Position numbers and translations under genes: made by a program
Part shown: positions 26,277 to 37,266 of the stretch, piece by piece
How positions within the stretch are numbered: position 1 is the first letter of the stretch
How the letters are laid out: each line of letters begins with the position of its first letter
Notes under the pieces: model-generated
The model's database searches: none
What the model saw: only the letters and a program-made list of their open reading frames with translations
What the model was told of the DNA's origin: nothing
Assembly: GCF_020164535.1 (NCBI RefSeq)
Contig: NZ_JAIQZC010000001.1
Coordinates: forward strand, 1-64,000
Direction of reading: 5' to 3'
Length of the DNA: 64,000 nucleotides
Source of the DNA: Psychroflexus montanilacus
GTDB lineage: Bacteria; Bacteroidota; Bacteroidia; Flavobacteriales; Flavobacteriaceae

Positions 26277-28826
26277 TTATGATTCATTGTCAACAGTCTT
26301 TTGAACATCAATGACTAGCTCTTTCTTTTCTTCATCAAAGTCCATGTATAACGTGTCACCTTCTACAATAGATGAATTGATAATTTTTTCAGCTAAAGCG
26401 TCTTCAATGTACTTTTGAATAGCTCTATTGAGTGGCCTTGCTCCATATTGTCTATCAAAACCTTTATCTGCAATAAAGTCCTTAGCAGACTCACTTAGTG
26501 AAAAATTGTAGCCAACATCTTTAATTCTTGAAAACAATCTTTCCAATTCAATATTGATAATCTTTTTGATATCATCTTTTTCTAGAGCATTAAAGATTAC
26601 TACATCGTCCACTCTGTTTAAAAACTCTGGAGCAAATGCTTTTTTGAGTGCACCTTCAATAACTTTTTTGGTATTGTCATCTTCCTGTTGTTTTTGGGAC
26701 TGAGTACCAAAGCCAACACCTGTACCAAAATCTTTTAGTTTTCTGGCACCTACATTTGAAGTCATGATGATAATAGTATTCCTAAAATCAACTTTACGTC
26801 CTAAACTATCTGTTAAATGTCCGTCATCTAGGACTTGAAGTAACATATTAAAAACATCTGGGTGCGCTTTTTCTACTTCATCAAGAAGAATGACAGCATA
26901 AGGTTTTCTTCTCACCTTTTCTGTTAATTGTCCACCTTCTTCGTAACCAACGTAACCCGGAGGTGCTCCAATTAATCTCGATACAGCAAATTTTTCCATG
27001 TATTCACTCATATCAAGTCTGATGAGAGCTTCATCGTTATCAAATAGCTCTCTAGCTAACACTTTAGCTAATTGAGTTTTACCAACACCAGTTTGTCCTA
27101 AAAAGATAAATGAGCCAATAGGTCTATTTGGGTCTTTAAGACCAGCTCTGTTGCGTTGAATTGCTTTTACAATTTTGGTTACAGCTTCGCTTTGACCAAT
27201 CACTTTATTTTTGATAGTTTCAGGAAGTTCAGCTAATTTATTACCCTCTGTTTTAGCAATTCTTTTTACAGGAATACCAGTCATCATCGACACTACATCA
27301 GCAATATGGTCTTCTGTAACAGTTTCTTTATTTTCCTTAGAATCTTTTTCCCAGTCTTCCTGAGCTTGTTGTAAGTCGTTCTCTATTCTCTTTTCATCAT
27401 CTCTTAACTTTGCAGCTTCTTCATATTTCTGTTTCTTGACTACAGAATTTTTTTCATCACGAATAGCTTCCAACTCTTTTTCAAGTTCTAAGATACGCTT
27501 TGGAACATTTATGTTGGTAATATGAACTCTACTACCAGCTTCATCTAAGGCATCAATAGCTTTATCTGGGAGAAATCTATCTGTCATGTACCTGTTTGTT
27601 AAGGATACACAAGATTTAATCGCTTCTTCTGTGTAAAGCACGTTGTGGTGATCCTCATATTTATCTTTGATATTATGAAGAATTTCTATGGTTTCATCAA
27701 TGGAAGTAGGCTCTACAATTATTTTTTGAAACCTTCTTTCAAGTGCACCATCTTTCTCAATATGTTGTCTGTACTCGTCAAGAGTAGTAGCACCAATACA
27801 TTGGATTTCTCCTCTTGCCAGAGCAGGCTTGAACATATTACTTGCATCCAAACTACCAGTAGCACCTCCAGCTCCAACAATTGTATGAATTTCATCAATA
27901 AAAAGAATAATATCATCATTCTTTTCAAGCTCATTCATTACAGCTTTCATTCGTTCCTCAAATTGTCCTCTATATTTAGTACCGGCAACCAAACTAGCCA
28001 GATCAAGAGTAACCAGACGTTTATCATAGAGTATTCTTGATACTTTACGCTGGACAATTCTAAGTGCGAGTCCTTCTGCGATGGCACTTTTACCTACACC
28101 AGGTTCTCCTATTAAAAGAGGATTGTTTTTCTTTCTCCTACTTAAAATCTGTGAAACTCTTTCAATTTCTTTTTCACGACCAACTACTGGATCCAGTTTT
28201 CCTTCCTGAGCCATTTCAGTAAGATCACGACCAAAATTATCTAACACAGGTGTTTTAGATTTTTTAGCCGTTTTTCCTTTAGAATTTCCAGAGCCACCTA
28301 AAGACTCTCTTCCAGAATCTCCTGGAGTTGACGTATCATCTGAAAATGCATCAGTTGGTGTGTCAATGTAATCGCCATCCTGAGTAATCATTGCTTTGAA
28401 TTCTTCTTTGACGTTATCATAATCAACCTTAAGCTTGTTTAAAAGCTTAGTTGTTGGATCATTTTCATTTCTTAAAATGCACAATAAAAGGTGTGCAGTA
28501 TTAATAGAAGAACTTTGAAATAGTTTTGCTTCAAGAAAAGTAGTTTTAAGCGCTCTTTCAGCTTGTCTTGTTAAATGAAGATTCTTTTTTTCTTGAGATA
28601 TATCAGTATTAGTATGATCTGAAGGGTTTAAGATTTCAACTTTTCTTCTCAACAGCTCTAGGTCAACGTTCATTGCATCTAGAATATTAATAGCTTTACC
28701 ACTACCATCACGAAGAAGACCTAGCATTAGATGCTCAGTCCCTATAAAATCGTGTCCCAATCGCAAAGCTTCTTCCTTACTATATGCAATTACTTCTTTT
28801 ACTTTCGGTGAGAAATTATCATCCAT
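26277..28826 (-). CDS. clpC: ATP-dependent Clp protease ATP-binding subunit ClpC
   Basis: Class I Hsp100 unfoldase, 849 aa, that feeds proteins to ClpP. Domain order: double Clp-N repeats (about 1-150), AAA-1 with Walker [10 protein letters not shown] and Walker B ILFIDEIH, a middle region with UVR-like [16 protein letters not shown] (about 455-490), AAA-2 with GQTGVGKTQ and [14 protein letters not shown], and a C-terminal D2-small domain. The M-domain is short, as in ClpC and unlike ClpB. The ATG lies close after a minus-strand TAnnTTTG box at 28853-28860 and the gene ends at a strong terminator, so it is monocistronic. Confidence 0.96.
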   Translation of the reverse strand: MDDNFSPKVKEVIAYSKEEALRLGHDFIGTEHLMLGLLRDGSGKAINILDAMNVDLELLRRKVEILNPSDHTNTDISQEKKNLHLTRQAERALKTTFLEAKLFQSSSINTAHLLLCILRNENDPTTKLLNKLKVDYDNVKEEFKAMITQDGDYIDTPTDAFSDDTSTPGDSGRESLGGSGNSKGKTAKKSKTPVLDNFGRDLTEMAQEGKLDPVVGREKEIERVSQILSRRKKNNPLLIGEPGVGKSAIAEGLALRIVQRKVSRILYDKRLVTLDLASLVAGTKYRGQFEERMKAVMNELEKNDDIILFIDEIHTIVGAGGATGSLDASNMFKPALARGEIQCIGATTLDEYRQHIEKDGALERRFQKIIVEPTSIDETIEILHNIKDKYEDHHNVLYTEEAIKSCVSLTNRYMTDRFLPDKAIDALDEAGSRVHITNINVPKRILELEKELEAIRDEKNSVVKKQKYEEAAKLRDDEKRIENDLQQAQEDWEKDSKENKETVTEDHIADVVSMMTGIPVKRIAKTEGNKLAELPETIKNKVIGQSEAVTKIVKAIQRNRAGLKDPNRPIGSFIFLGQTGVGKTQLAKVLARELFDNDEALIRLDMSEYMEKFAVSRLIGAPPGYVGYEEGGQLTEKVRRKPYAVILLDEVEKAHPDVFNMLLQVLDDGHLTDSLGRKVDFRNTIIIMTSNVGARKLKDFGTGVGFGTQSQKQQEDDNTKKVIEGALKKAFAPEFLNRVDDVVIFNALEKDDIKKIINIELERLFSRIKDVGYNFSLSESAKDFIADKGFDRQYGARPLNRAIQKYIEDALAEKIINSSIVEGDTLYMDFDEEKKELVIDVQKTVDNES

Positions 28827-28852
28827 AGTCTTTATATTTATTAGACATTACT

Positions 28853-28860
28853 CAAAAATA
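28853..28860 (-). promoter_or_regulatory. -7 promoter box for clpC
   Basis: Minus-strand TATTTTTG matches TAnnTTTG, 26 bases upstream of the clpC ATG. A TTG lies 27 bases further up, slightly too far for the usual spacer. No CtsR or HrcA-like operator was seen. Confidence 0.4.
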
Positions 28861-28972
28861 ATACCTTATTGCTGATATATGCCATTTCAATAGTGAAAAT
28901 CTTATTAAATATGCCTTGCAAAAAAATGTTGTAATTAGAGAATAAGGGTCTTTAAGGATTTGATAGGTTTTG

Positions 28973-28980
28973 TATATTTG
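28973..28980 (+). promoter_or_regulatory. -7 promoter box for gyrA
   Basis: TATATTTG matches TAnnTTTG, with an expected leader of about 60 bases before the gyrA ATG at 29047. A -33 TTG at proper spacing is not evident. Confidence 0.35.
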
Positions 28981-29046
28981 CTAATTAGCAACTTATGCTT
29001 ACACTACTAAAATAATTATCTAACGTATTAATTTAAATTGAAATAA

Positions 29047-31560
29047 ATGGCGAACGGTGAACAGCTAATACCAATTAATATTGAAGATGAAATGAAAACA
29101 GCCTACATCGATTATTCGATGTCTGTTATTGTTTCTAGAGCACTTCCCGATGTAAGAGATGGCTTGAAACCCGTACACAGAAGGGTTCTTTTTGGTTTAC
29201 AAGAACTTGGAATCTTTTCTAACAAATCTCACAAGAAATCAGCAAGAATAGTTGGAGAAGTATTAGGTAAATATCACCCACATGGTGATACATCTGTTTA
29301 CGACGCTATGGTAAGAATGGCTCAGGAATGGAGTATGCGATACCAGCTTGTGGATGGCCAAGGTAATTTTGGTTCTGTAGACGGAGACAGTCCTGCTGCT
29401 ATGCGTTACACAGAAGCCAGAATGCAAAAAATCAGCGAAGAAATGCTAGCTGATATTGATAAGGAAACTGTTGATTTTGAACTTAATTTTGATGATACTC
29501 TAGAAGAGCCAACCGTTCTTCCTACACGTGTCCCAAACCTTTTGGTCAATGGAGCTAGTGGTATTGCAGTAGGTATGGCTACCAATATGCCTCCACATAA
29601 TTTAACTGAAGTCGTGAATGGTGTCTGTGCTTACATCGACAATAGAGATATTGAGATTGAAGAGTTAATGACCTACATCAAGGCGCCAGATTTTCCAACC
29701 GGGGGTATCATATACGGCTATGAAGGAGTGAAAGATGCCTTTATGACAGGTCGCGGAAGAGTTGTCATGCGTGCTAAAGCTGAAGTGGAAGAAGTAAAAG
29801 GTAAAGAATGCATAGTAGTTACTGAAATTCCTTACCAGGTGAATAAAGCAGATATGATCAAAAAAACTGCTGACCTGGTCAACGATAAAAAAATTGAAGG
29901 CATTTCTCTTATTAGGGATGAGTCTGATAGAAACGGTATGCGTATCGTTTACATTTTGAAAAAGGATGCCTTGCCAAATGTTGTATTAAATACCTTATAT
30001 AAGCACACTGCACTCCAATCGACCTTTAGTGTAAATAATATTGCTCTTGTAAAGGGCAGACCTCAAATGCTTAATCTGAAAGATATCATTTACAATTTTG
30101 TTGAGCATAGACATGAGGTGGTTATAAGAAGGACTAAATACTTACTTAGAAAAGCGGAAGAGCGAGCTCACATTCTTGAAGGTTTAATCATTGCCTCAGA
30201 TAATATTGATGAAGTAATTGCTTTAATAAGAGGCTCTCAGAATGCAGAGGAAGCCAGGGAAAAATTGATTGAGCGTTTTAAACTTTCAGAAATTCAGGCA
30301 AAAGCAATTGTTGAAATGCGCCTGAGACAGCTTACAGGCCTTGAGCAAGACAAGCTGAGAACAGAGTATGATGAGTTGATGAAGACTATCGAGGATCTTA
30401 AAGACATATTATCAAATGAACCTCGCAGAATGGAAATCATTAAAGATGAACTTGTAGAAATAAGAGAAAAATACGGGGATGAGCGTCGCTCCGAAATCAA
30501 TATGATTGGTGGAGATTTCAGTATGGAAGATATGATTCCAAATGAAAGCGTTGTGCTCACTATTTCTCATGCGGGGTACATTAAAAGAACACCATTAAAA
30601 GAATATAAAACTCAAAATAGAGGAGGAGTTGGCCAAAAAGCTTCAACTACCAGAGATGAAGATTTCTTAGAATACATATTTTCAGGGACCAATCATCAGT
30701 ACATTTTATTTTTTACTCAAAAAGGAAAATGTTTCTGGATGCGTGTTTTTGAAATTCCGGAAGGAAGTAAAACCAGCAAAGGTAGAGCGATTCAAAATTT
30801 AATGAATCTAGATCCAGATGACAGAATCAATGCTTTTATATTGGTTGAAAACCTTTCAGATGAAGAGTACATCAACAATCATTATGTATTGATGGTTACC
30901 AAAAAAGGACAGGTTAAGAAAACAGTACTTGAGCAATACTCAAGACCTAGAGTCAATGGAATTAATGCTATCTCAATCAAAGATGGCGATGAATTGCTCT
31001 CTGCAGTTTTAACGGATGGTGAAAACCAAGTTATGTTAGGTCTTAGAAGTGGTAAGGCCTTGAGATTTGAAGAAAAACATATTCGACCAATGGGACGTGG
31101 AGCAGCTGGTGTGAAGGGAGTCACTTTAGCATCAGACAAGGATGAAGTCATTGGCATGATTTGTGTAAAAAATCCGCAGGATGAAACAGTTTTAGTAGTT
31201 TCTGAAAAGGGCTATGGTAAACGAACTTTTATTGATGATGAAGATGGAGAACCTGTTTACAGAATTACAAACAGGGGAGGAAAAGGTGTTAAGACGATTT
31301 CAATATCAGATAAAACAGGCGAGCTTGTTGCTCTCAAAACGGTTCATGACGATGATGATTTAATGATTATCAAGAAATCTGGGGTTGCGATAAGAATGTC
31401 TGTTTCAGATATCAGAACTATGGGAAGATCCACTCAAGGTGTTAGATTAATATCTTTAAAAGGAGACGATGAAATTGCTGCTGTAGCCAAAATTCTCAAT
31501 GAAGATGAGGATGATGATAATTCTGATACATTAGACCCACACGAGGAAACGAATAATTAA
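29047..31560 (+). CDS. gyrA: DNA gyrase subunit A
   Basis: Type II topoisomerase subunit (837 aa) that breaks and rejoins DNA to add negative supercoils. The catalytic tyrosine is in [10 protein letters not shown] (near residue 122). The quinolone-determining loop reads [10 protein letters not shown], with Thr where E. coli has Ser83 and Asp at the Asp87 position, so no classical resistance change. The C-terminal beta-pinwheel carries a GyrA-box-like QNRGGVGQ (about 525), and an acidic tail ends the chain. The TPR protein gene follows after 36 bases. Confidence 0.97.
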   Translation: MANGEQLIPINIEDEMKTAYIDYSMSVIVSRALPDVRDGLKPVHRRVLFGLQELGIFSNKSHKKSARIVGEVLGKYHPHGDTSVYDAMVRMAQEWSMRYQLVDGQGNFGSVDGDSPAAMRYTEARMQKISEEMLADIDKETVDFELNFDDTLEEPTVLPTRVPNLLVNGASGIAVGMATNMPPHNLTEVVNGVCAYIDNRDIEIEELMTYIKAPDFPTGGIIYGYEGVKDAFMTGRGRVVMRAKAEVEEVKGKECIVVTEIPYQVNKADMIKKTADLVNDKKIEGISLIRDESDRNGMRIVYILKKDALPNVVLNTLYKHTALQSTFSVNNIALVKGRPQMLNLKDIIYNFVEHRHEVVIRRTKYLLRKAEERAHILEGLIIASDNIDEVIALIRGSQNAEEAREKLIERFKLSEIQAKAIVEMRLRQLTGLEQDKLRTEYDELMKTIEDLKDILSNEPRRMEIIKDELVEIREKYGDERRSEINMIGGDFSMEDMIPNESVVLTISHAGYIKRTPLKEYKTQNRGGVGQKASTTRDEDFLEYIFSGTNHQYILFFTQKGKCFWMRVFEIPEGSKTSKGRAIQNLMNLDPDDRINAFILVENLSDEEYINNHYVLMVTKKGQVKKTVLEQYSRPRVNGINAISIKDGDELLSAVLTDGENQVMLGLRSGKALRFEEKHIRPMGRGAAGVKGVTLASDKDEVIGMICVKNPQDETVLVVSEKGYGKRTFIDDEDGEPVYRITNRGGKGVKTISISDKTGELVALKTVHDDDDLMIIKKSGVAIRMSVSDIRTMGRSTQGVRLISLKGDDEIAAVAKILNEDEDDDNSDTLDPHEETNN

Positions 31561-31596
31561 TAATTAATATAAACTTTAAACTAAATAGATTATATC

Positions 31597-32865
31597 ATGA
31601 AAAAGTCAATTTTAGCAATAGCCTTAATAGGTATAACAAGCTTAGGATTTTCACAGAGAGGTGAGATTCGAAGCGCTGAAAGAGCTGTGGATAGTGAAGA
31701 TTACGAAGAAGCTCTATCTGAATTAAATAAAGCCAAGTCAGAAATCGCTGATGAAAAAGACAAATGGGTGATTCGTTATCATTTAGCAAAAGCTAAAACT
31801 CACGGAAATATGGCTTCTAGTCAGTCTGGTGAAGAAATGATGAAAAACATTAACACAGCTTTAGAATCTTTAAATCAGGTTTTAGAAATGGATAGTGGAA
31901 ATGAAGATGCTTTGACCTATCAAGCTCAGGTTAAGCAAACAATGGTTCAAACTGCTATTGAAGGTCAAAATAACGGTGATTTTGATTCTGCTTCAAAATT
32001 ATTGTACAAATCTTATAAGCTAGATAAAAATGATACTGTTATGCTTTATTATGCTGCATCAGCTGCTGTTAACGGTAAACTATATGATAAAGCTTTGGAG
32101 CATTACAATAAGCTTCTGGAACTAGGATTTGATGGATCAACAACACAATTTGTTGCTATTAGTAAAGAAACTGGAGAAGAAGAAATTTTTGAGTCAGAAA
32201 ACATGAGAGATATTGCTGTGAAAACAGGTGAGTATACTGATCCAGATAAAAAAGAGACACCAAGACTTACAGGTGAGATAGCAAAAAATATTTCTTTGAT
32301 TTACATTCAGGAAGATGAACCTGAAAAAGCATTGAAAGCTATAGAAAGAGCTAAAGAGGAAAATCCTGACGACATTAGCATTATGCAGGCTGAAGCTGAC
32401 TTATATTATAGAATTGGTAAGGTAGATAAATACAATGAAGTGATGCAGGAAGTTGTGAAGATGGATCCTGAAAATCCTTCGCTCTATTACAACTTGGGAG
32501 TAGCTTCAGAGCAACTTGGAGATAAAGATTCCGCAAAAGATTTTTATATAAAAGCAACTGAACTAAATCCTGAAATGGTAAATGCTTACATCAATTTAGC
32601 TGCTTTAACTCTTAGTGAAGAAAGAGAAATTGTAGAGGAAATGAATAAGCTTGGTAATTCTAAGGCTGATAATAAAAAATATCAGGAATTGAATGAAAAG
32701 AAAAAACAGTACTATAAGGATGCACTACCTTACCTCGAAAAAGCTAGTGAATTAGATCCTGATAATATTGATGCTATGCAAACCAGACTCAACATTTATT
32801 ACCAGTTAGGAAAAGATGAAGAAGCCGACGATCTGCAAAAGCAAATAAACGAGATGAAAGAATAA
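31597..32865 (+). CDS. Exported tetratricopeptide-repeat protein
   Basis: A 422-aa secreted TPR protein. A signal peptide (residues 1-19, ending GFSQ) is followed by TPR-like helices across the chain; the clearest are DPENPSLYYNLGVASEQLGDKD and the following NPEMVNAYINLAAL unit (about 288-340), and a last unit with DPDNIDAMQTRLNIYYQLGKDEEA. TPRs form scaffolds for protein contacts. The gene follows gyrA directly and ends at a terminator shared with hpf. The partner is unknown; codon pattern and composition fit the neighbours. Confidence 0.88.
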   Translation: MKKSILAIALIGITSLGFSQRGEIRSAERAVDSEDYEEALSELNKAKSEIADEKDKWVIRYHLAKAKTHGNMASSQSGEEMMKNINTALESLNQVLEMDSGNEDALTYQAQVKQTMVQTAIEGQNNGDFDSASKLLYKSYKLDKNDTVMLYYAASAAVNGKLYDKALEHYNKLLELGFDGSTTQFVAISKETGEEEIFESENMRDIAVKTGEYTDPDKKETPRLTGEIAKNISLIYIQEDEPEKALKAIERAKEENPDDISIMQAEADLYYRIGKVDKYNEVMQEVVKMDPENPSLYYNLGVASEQLGDKDSAKDFYIKATELNPEMVNAYINLAALTLSEEREIVEEMNKLGNSKADNKKYQELNEKKKQYYKDALPYLEKASELDPDNIDAMQTRLNIYYQLGKDEEADDLQKQINEMKE

Positions 32866-32882
32866 TTCAAATTATTCTGACT

Positions 32883-32914
32883 AAAAAAAGCCAAGCATTT
32901 GCTTGGCTTTTTTT
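32883..32914. terminator. Bidirectional terminator between TPR gene and hpf
   Basis: AGCCAAGCA (32889-32897) and TGCTTGGCT (32900-32908) pair perfectly with a 2-nt loop, and the stem is extended by seven A on the left and seven T on the right. It serves both convergent genes. Confidence 0.9.
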
Positions 32915-32931
32915 ATATCACAAATATGATA

Positions 32932-33234
32932 CTATCTAGTAGACATTTTTTCTTTCTTCTTTTGAAGTTGTCTTGTGATATCATCTATCGTTTTAGTTAT
33001 AGCAGCCTCAAAACTTTTCTCATTAGATGAAGCAAATACATTCTGACCTGGTGCACTCAATTTTACTTCACAGATCATTCCTGTTTCTGGACTAGATGTG
33101 TTTTCAGTTTTAAAAAACACTTCGCCTCTTACAATCCAGTCGTATCTATTTTCAAGTTTGTCTAGTTTTTTTGAAATCAGAGCTTCCAGTCTTTCACTTG
33201 CAGTAACGTGTACGTAATTAAAATTAATGTCCAT
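32932..33234 (-). CDS. hpf: Ribosome hibernation promoting factor (HPF/YfiA)
   Basis: Short-form hibernation factor of 100 aa that binds the 30S subunit at the mRNA/tRNA channel and silences ribosomes at slow growth. It shows the family pattern: an N-terminal beta strand INFNYVHVTASERLEALISKKLDKLE, a central EVKLSAPGQNVFASS and a basic C-terminus (QLQKKKEKMS). Length is normal for the short HPF. It is convergent with the TPR gene. An imperfect stem-loop at 33287-33313 lies upstream. Confidence 0.93.
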   Translation of the reverse strand: MDINFNYVHVTASERLEALISKKLDKLENRYDWIVRGEVFFKTENTSSPETGMICEVKLSAPGQNVFASSNEKSFEAAITKTIDDITRQLQKKKEKMSTR

Positions 33235-33286
33235 AATTTAAAATTTTTGGTTGTCTATTTTTATTGATGACTCAATCGTCCTAATA

Positions 33287-33313
33287 CCTTGCATAATCGA
33301 ATGTTAAGCAAGG
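33287..33313. other. Stem-loop upstream of hpf
   Basis: CCTTGCATAA and TTAAGCAAGG pair with a single A-A mismatch around a 7-nt loop, 53 bases upstream of the hpf start. There is no T run on either side, so it is not a terminator; it could be an operator or leader structure. Nothing else identifiable lies between 33235 and 33491. Confidence 0.3.
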
Positions 33314-33491
33314 ATTATAAATTTAAGAAATTAATGTTATCATATTCGTTTTTTTCAAAACTTTAATTCTAAATTAATTTATTTAACCTTTAATTTTATT
33401 TTATAATCTCAATTTCCTTTTGTGTTTTATTTTTAAACATTATAGCTCATATCTTATCGTTTGTTTACGTTCAAAATTGAGTTAACTATAG

Positions 33492-33499
33492 TATTTTTG
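33492..33499 (+). promoter_or_regulatory. -7 promoter box for the FAD/Fe-S oxidoreductase
   Basis: TATTTTTG matches TAnnTTTG, 18 bases before ATG 33518. It argues against a translation start at 33461, which would lie upstream of the transcription start. A -33 TTG at standard spacing is not clear. Confidence 0.42.
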
Positions 33500-33517
33500 A
33501 ACGAAGATAATATCCAG

Positions 33518-36439
33518 ATGGAAAATTCACTTTTTAAAACTTTATCCCATTCTCTTTCAGGTTCAATTAAAACTGATCATCTTCATAAGTCAATTTATGC
33601 CACAGATGCTTCAGTTTATCGTGAAATTCCTATAGCGGTCACTTATCCAAAAAATGATTCTGACATTAAGAAAGTCATAGAATTTGCTCAACTGCATAAG
33701 CTGTCAATAACTCCAAGAGCTGCAGGAACATCTTTAGCGGGTCAATGTGTGACAGATGGAATTATTTTAGACTTAAGCCGATATTTTACGAACGAGATTG
33801 AATTCAACACAAAAAATAAGAGCATTAAGCTTCAACCAGGTGTTGTTCGTGATGCTTTAAATAGACGATTGAAGCCAGAGCATTTGTTTTTTGGTCCTAA
33901 CACTTCAACGAGTAATCGCTGCAACATAGGTGGTATGTTTGGCAATAATTCATCAGGCACAACTTCTATCCAGTATGGTGTTACAAGAGATAAAATAATT
34001 TCTTCTAAAGGGTTTTTATCTGATGGTAGTTTTATTGAGGTAAAATCACTTAATAAAAATGAATTTCAGGAAAAGCTGAACTTGGATACACTCGAAGGGA
34101 ATATATACAAGTTTTTTAATGATTTATTCCAAAGAGAGGATATCAACATACTCTTAGAAAAAGGATTTCCGAAATCTTCTATTCACAGGAGAAATACGGG
34201 GTATGCTATTGATGAACTTTATAATAAATCTTTTTTTAAAGATACTTCAAATCAATATTTCAACCTCAACCACCTTCTCAGCGGAAGTGAAGGAACCTTA
34301 TTCATAGCCACAGAACTTGAGCTGAAATTAGATGAATTGCAGCCTGAATTTTCAGCTATGGTTGCTGCTCATTACCACAGTATTTCAGATTGTCTCGAGT
34401 CGGTTGAAACAACAATGACTCATAATCTCTATACTTGTGAGATGATGGATAAAACTATACTCGACTGTACTAAAAACAGTATGAAGTATAGAGATCATCG
34501 ATTTTTCATTGAAAAAGACCCCGAAGCTATTTTAATGCTTGAATTAAGGTCAGATTCACTTGAAGACCTTTCTAGTCAGGTAAAGTCTCTTCTAAGAGAC
34601 CTGAAAGTAACGACCAAAGCATATGCTACTCCAGTCCTCAAGGACGGAGAAATAGATCTTGCGGTAGAATTGAGAAAAGCAGGCTTAGGTCTTTTGGGCA
34701 ATCTTAAAGGTGACAGCAAGGCAGTAGCATGTATTGAAGACACTTCAGTTGCAGTTGAAGATTTACCACATTATATATCAGACTTTTCCAAAATCATGGA
34801 ATCCTACCATCAAAAAGCAGTCTATTACGCTCATGCTGGTGCAGGTGAACTTCACTTAAGACCTATTTTAAACTTAAAATCCTCTAAAGGTGTTGATGAG
34901 TTTAAGCATATTTCTTCTGACGTTGCTCACCTGGTAAAATCTTATGGAGGTGCTTTAAGTGGAGAACACGGTGATGGTAGAGTAAGAGCTCCTTTTACAG
35001 GGCTTGTTGTTGGGGAAGAATGTTATAAAGTATTTCAGGAAATAAAAAGGGTATTTGATCCCAATCATATATTCAATCCTGGGAAAATTGTGAATCCTAA
35101 ACCTATTGACTCAGATTTACGATATGAAGTGGATAGAGTGGAGCCTGATATTTCTACAAAAATGGACTTTTCCAATAACTTAGGAATTTTGAGAGCTGCC
35201 GAGCAGTGCAATGGAAGTGGTGATTGCAGAAAATCTCATGAATTTGAAGGAGGTATGTGTCCAAGTTATCAAGCTACCAAAAATGAAAAAGACACCACTA
35301 GGGCAAGAGCTAATTTATTGAGAGAGGTTCTTACGAGCAATCATCAAGATAAAAATGCTTTTGATAATGAAGATCTCAAGGAAATTTTTGATTTATGTAT
35401 AAGTTGTAAAGCATGCAAGAATGAATGCCCTAGCAACGTAGATGTTGGTGCATTTAAAACTGAATTTCTTTATCAATACCAAAAGGCAAATGGAATCAAG
35501 CTAAGAACCAAGGTATTTGCAAAAAACAACCTGATCAATAAACTTGCCTCTCCAGTAGCCCCAATTTATAATTGGCTTAACTCTAATTCATTGACTTCAA
35601 GTTTAGTAAAAAAGTCGGCTGGAATTGCTAAAGAAAGAAGCTTGCCACAATTGAGTTCCAAGTCTTTAAGAGCTGAAATTAATAAGAGCCAAGTATCTCT
35701 TAAGGCAATTGGAAAAAAGAAAAAATCAGTTTACTTATTTATAGATGAATTTTCAAATTATTTAGATGTAACCATTGGTTTAGATGCCATAGAGCTGCTC
35801 ACCAAGCTGGGATATGAAGTTAAAATATTAAAACACGAAGAAAGTGGTAGAGCCTATTTTTCTAAAGGATTATTGGACGAAGCTCAAACCTTTATTGATA
35901 AAAATGTCAAGATCTTTGAACCGGTGGTCACAGACGAAATCCCGTTGCTTGGTATCGAACCCTCTACTGTGCTAAGCTTTAGAGATGAATATTTGAAGCT
36001 TGCTTCGGATAAACCTTCGGCTGAAAAATTATCCAAGCATGTATTTTTAATTGAAGAATTTTTGGATGCAGAAATTAAAGCTGGAAATATAAGTTCAGAT
36101 CAATTTTCAGAAGAAAATAAAGAAATCAAAATTCACAACCATTGCTATCAAAAGGCTTTGTCTAGTCAGATTCATACTTTCAACCTGATGAATTTACCTA
36201 AAAACTTTAAAGTGACCTTAATACCTTCTGGCTGCTGTGGTATGGCTGGAAGTTTCGGTTATGAAAAGGAGCATTACGAAGTGAGCCAGGCTATAGGAGA
36301 ATTGGTTTTGTTCCCTGCGGTAAGAAAATCAGATGCAACAATCTGTGCCAATGGTACGAGCTGCAGACATCAAATCAAAGACGGAACTGGTAAAGAGGCA
36401 TTGCATCCTGTTTCAATTTTAAACAGATATGTATTATGA
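33518..36439 (+). CDS. FAD-linked oxidase fused to Fe-S/CCG domains (D-lactate dehydrogenase-like)
   Basis: Single chain of 973 aa joining a GlcD/Dld-type FAD domain with a GlpC-type Fe-S domain; such proteins oxidise D-lactate, glycolate or another 2-hydroxyacid. The FAD-binding PCMH part has TPRAAGTSLAGQCV and NNSSGTTSIQYG (residues about 70-165); the C-terminal FAD-oxidase part has GGALSGEHGDGRVR and HIFNPGKIVNP. A 4Fe-4S motif CISCKACKNECPSNVD is near 630 and the CCG end has PSGCCGMAGSFG near 905. A second CxxC-type cluster is NGSGDCRK to MCPSYQ. Substrate is not fixed by sequence. Its end overlaps the convergent lipoprotein gene by six bases. Confidence 0.9.
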   Translation: MENSLFKTLSHSLSGSIKTDHLHKSIYATDASVYREIPIAVTYPKNDSDIKKVIEFAQLHKLSITPRAAGTSLAGQCVTDGIILDLSRYFTNEIEFNTKNKSIKLQPGVVRDALNRRLKPEHLFFGPNTSTSNRCNIGGMFGNNSSGTTSIQYGVTRDKIISSKGFLSDGSFIEVKSLNKNEFQEKLNLDTLEGNIYKFFNDLFQREDINILLEKGFPKSSIHRRNTGYAIDELYNKSFFKDTSNQYFNLNHLLSGSEGTLFIATELELKLDELQPEFSAMVAAHYHSISDCLESVETTMTHNLYTCEMMDKTILDCTKNSMKYRDHRFFIEKDPEAILMLELRSDSLEDLSSQVKSLLRDLKVTTKAYATPVLKDGEIDLAVELRKAGLGLLGNLKGDSKAVACIEDTSVAVEDLPHYISDFSKIMESYHQKAVYYAHAGAGELHLRPILNLKSSKGVDEFKHISSDVAHLVKSYGGALSGEHGDGRVRAPFTGLVVGEECYKVFQEIKRVFDPNHIFNPGKIVNPKPIDSDLRYEVDRVEPDISTKMDFSNNLGILRAAEQCNGSGDCRKSHEFEGGMCPSYQATKNEKDTTRARANLLREVLTSNHQDKNAFDNEDLKEIFDLCISCKACKNECPSNVDVGAFKTEFLYQYQKANGIKLRTKVFAKNNLINKLASPVAPIYNWLNSNSLTSSLVKKSAGIAKERSLPQLSSKSLRAEINKSQVSLKAIGKKKKSVYLFIDEFSNYLDVTIGLDAIELLTKLGYEVKILKHEESGRAYFSKGLLDEAQTFIDKNVKIFEPVVTDEIPLLGIEPSTVLSFRDEYLKLASDKPSAEKLSKHVFLIEEFLDAEIKAGNISSDQFSEENKEIKIHNHCYQKALSSQIHTFNLMNLPKNFKVTLIPSGCCGMAGSFGYEKEHYEVSQAIGELVLFPAVRKSDATICANGTSCRHQIKDGTGKEALHPVSILNRYVL

Positions 36440-37234
36440 ATTTGTATTTAGAGAATAGCTTTGCAACTGCTGGGTAGAGGTGAAGTTCACATCCGGTACT
36501 TCAACCTCCAATTGTTCAGGTATATCTTCAAAAATTATTTCAGTAGATACCTCACTGGAGATTAAACCAATGTCTTTAGCATAGTAATTGGTTATCGTTG
36601 TTACAGTTTGTTCTTGCAAAATTGTAAAGTTTGTAAAAACTAAGAATGCACTTGCCGAGAGCAAAACTTGAATTTCTGAAACAAAAACATCTTGATAGGT
36701 CTCGTTATTTATGATTTCTTCAGCAGAAAACCCATTATGAATAGAATTGATTTCATAATTAAAATCTACTGGAAATCCATTGATATCTTGCTGAAACTCT
36801 CCAGAATTGGAAGACATTATACTTGCCTGAGACAAATTGGCATCATAGAGAACCACCTCCTGAAGAGGAATATTAAGGGAGGGTAAATTATTCTCTAGTT
36901 GAATTGAAAATTCTCCATCGTAGATAATTTTACGATTTCCATCTTGTTTATAGACTTCGCCAGAAGACAAAACCCCAGTATAAAATCCACCAAGGTTTGT
37001 GACTGTTTGAGTAAAGCTGAAACGATTTTGGCTTTGTTCGTTTACAGTCAAGGTTTCTAGCCCTTCCAGGCTTTCTGAATTTTGATTCAATTCATTTTCA
37101 TAAGTCCAGGAGTTGTCTACTTCTAAAGGGAAATAATCTGTATCTGAAACTAAAAAAGTATCATCTTCATCCGAACAGGATATTATGAGTAATGTGGTAA
37201 ATATTAATATGAGAATTAAATTGAGCTTTTTCAT
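36434..37234 (-). CDS. Lipoprotein of unknown function
   Basis: A 266-aa exported protein. The signal peptide (ILIFTTLLIIS) ends in a lipobox with cysteine at about residue 20 (IISC), followed by an acidic SDEDD stretch, which in Bacteroidota often marks lipoproteins that reach the cell surface (inference). The rest is beta-rich with YFPLEVDNSWTYEN near the N-terminus, a pattern seen in small Bacteroidota lipoproteins. No enzyme motif is visible. ATG at 37234 is used rather than an upstream one. It overlaps the convergent oxidoreductase gene by six bases. Confidence 0.7.
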   Translation of the reverse strand: MKKLNLILILIFTTLLIISCSDEDDTFLVSDTDYFPLEVDNSWTYENELNQNSESLEGLETLTVNEQSQNRFSFTQTVTNLGGFYTGVLSSGEVYKQDGNRKIIYDGEFSIQLENNLPSLNIPLQEVVLYDANLSQASIMSSNSGEFQQDINGFPVDFNYEINSIHNGFSAEEIINNETYQDVFVSEIQVLLSASAFLVFTNFTILQEQTVTTITNYYAKDIGLISSEVSTEIIFEDIPEQLEVEVPDVNFTSTQQLQSYSLNTNS

Positions 37235-37266
37235 AATGTAATAGTATGTATACAAATAACGCTAAT

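Noticed and set aside
27645-28040. 131-aa plus-strand frame opposite clpC
   Set aside because: It is antisense to the conserved first AAA domain and shows no domain of its own.
33461-33518. Upstream start for the FAD/Fe-S oxidoreductase
   Set aside because: A TAnnTTTG box lies between this start and ATG 33518, and the added residues are not typical of the family.
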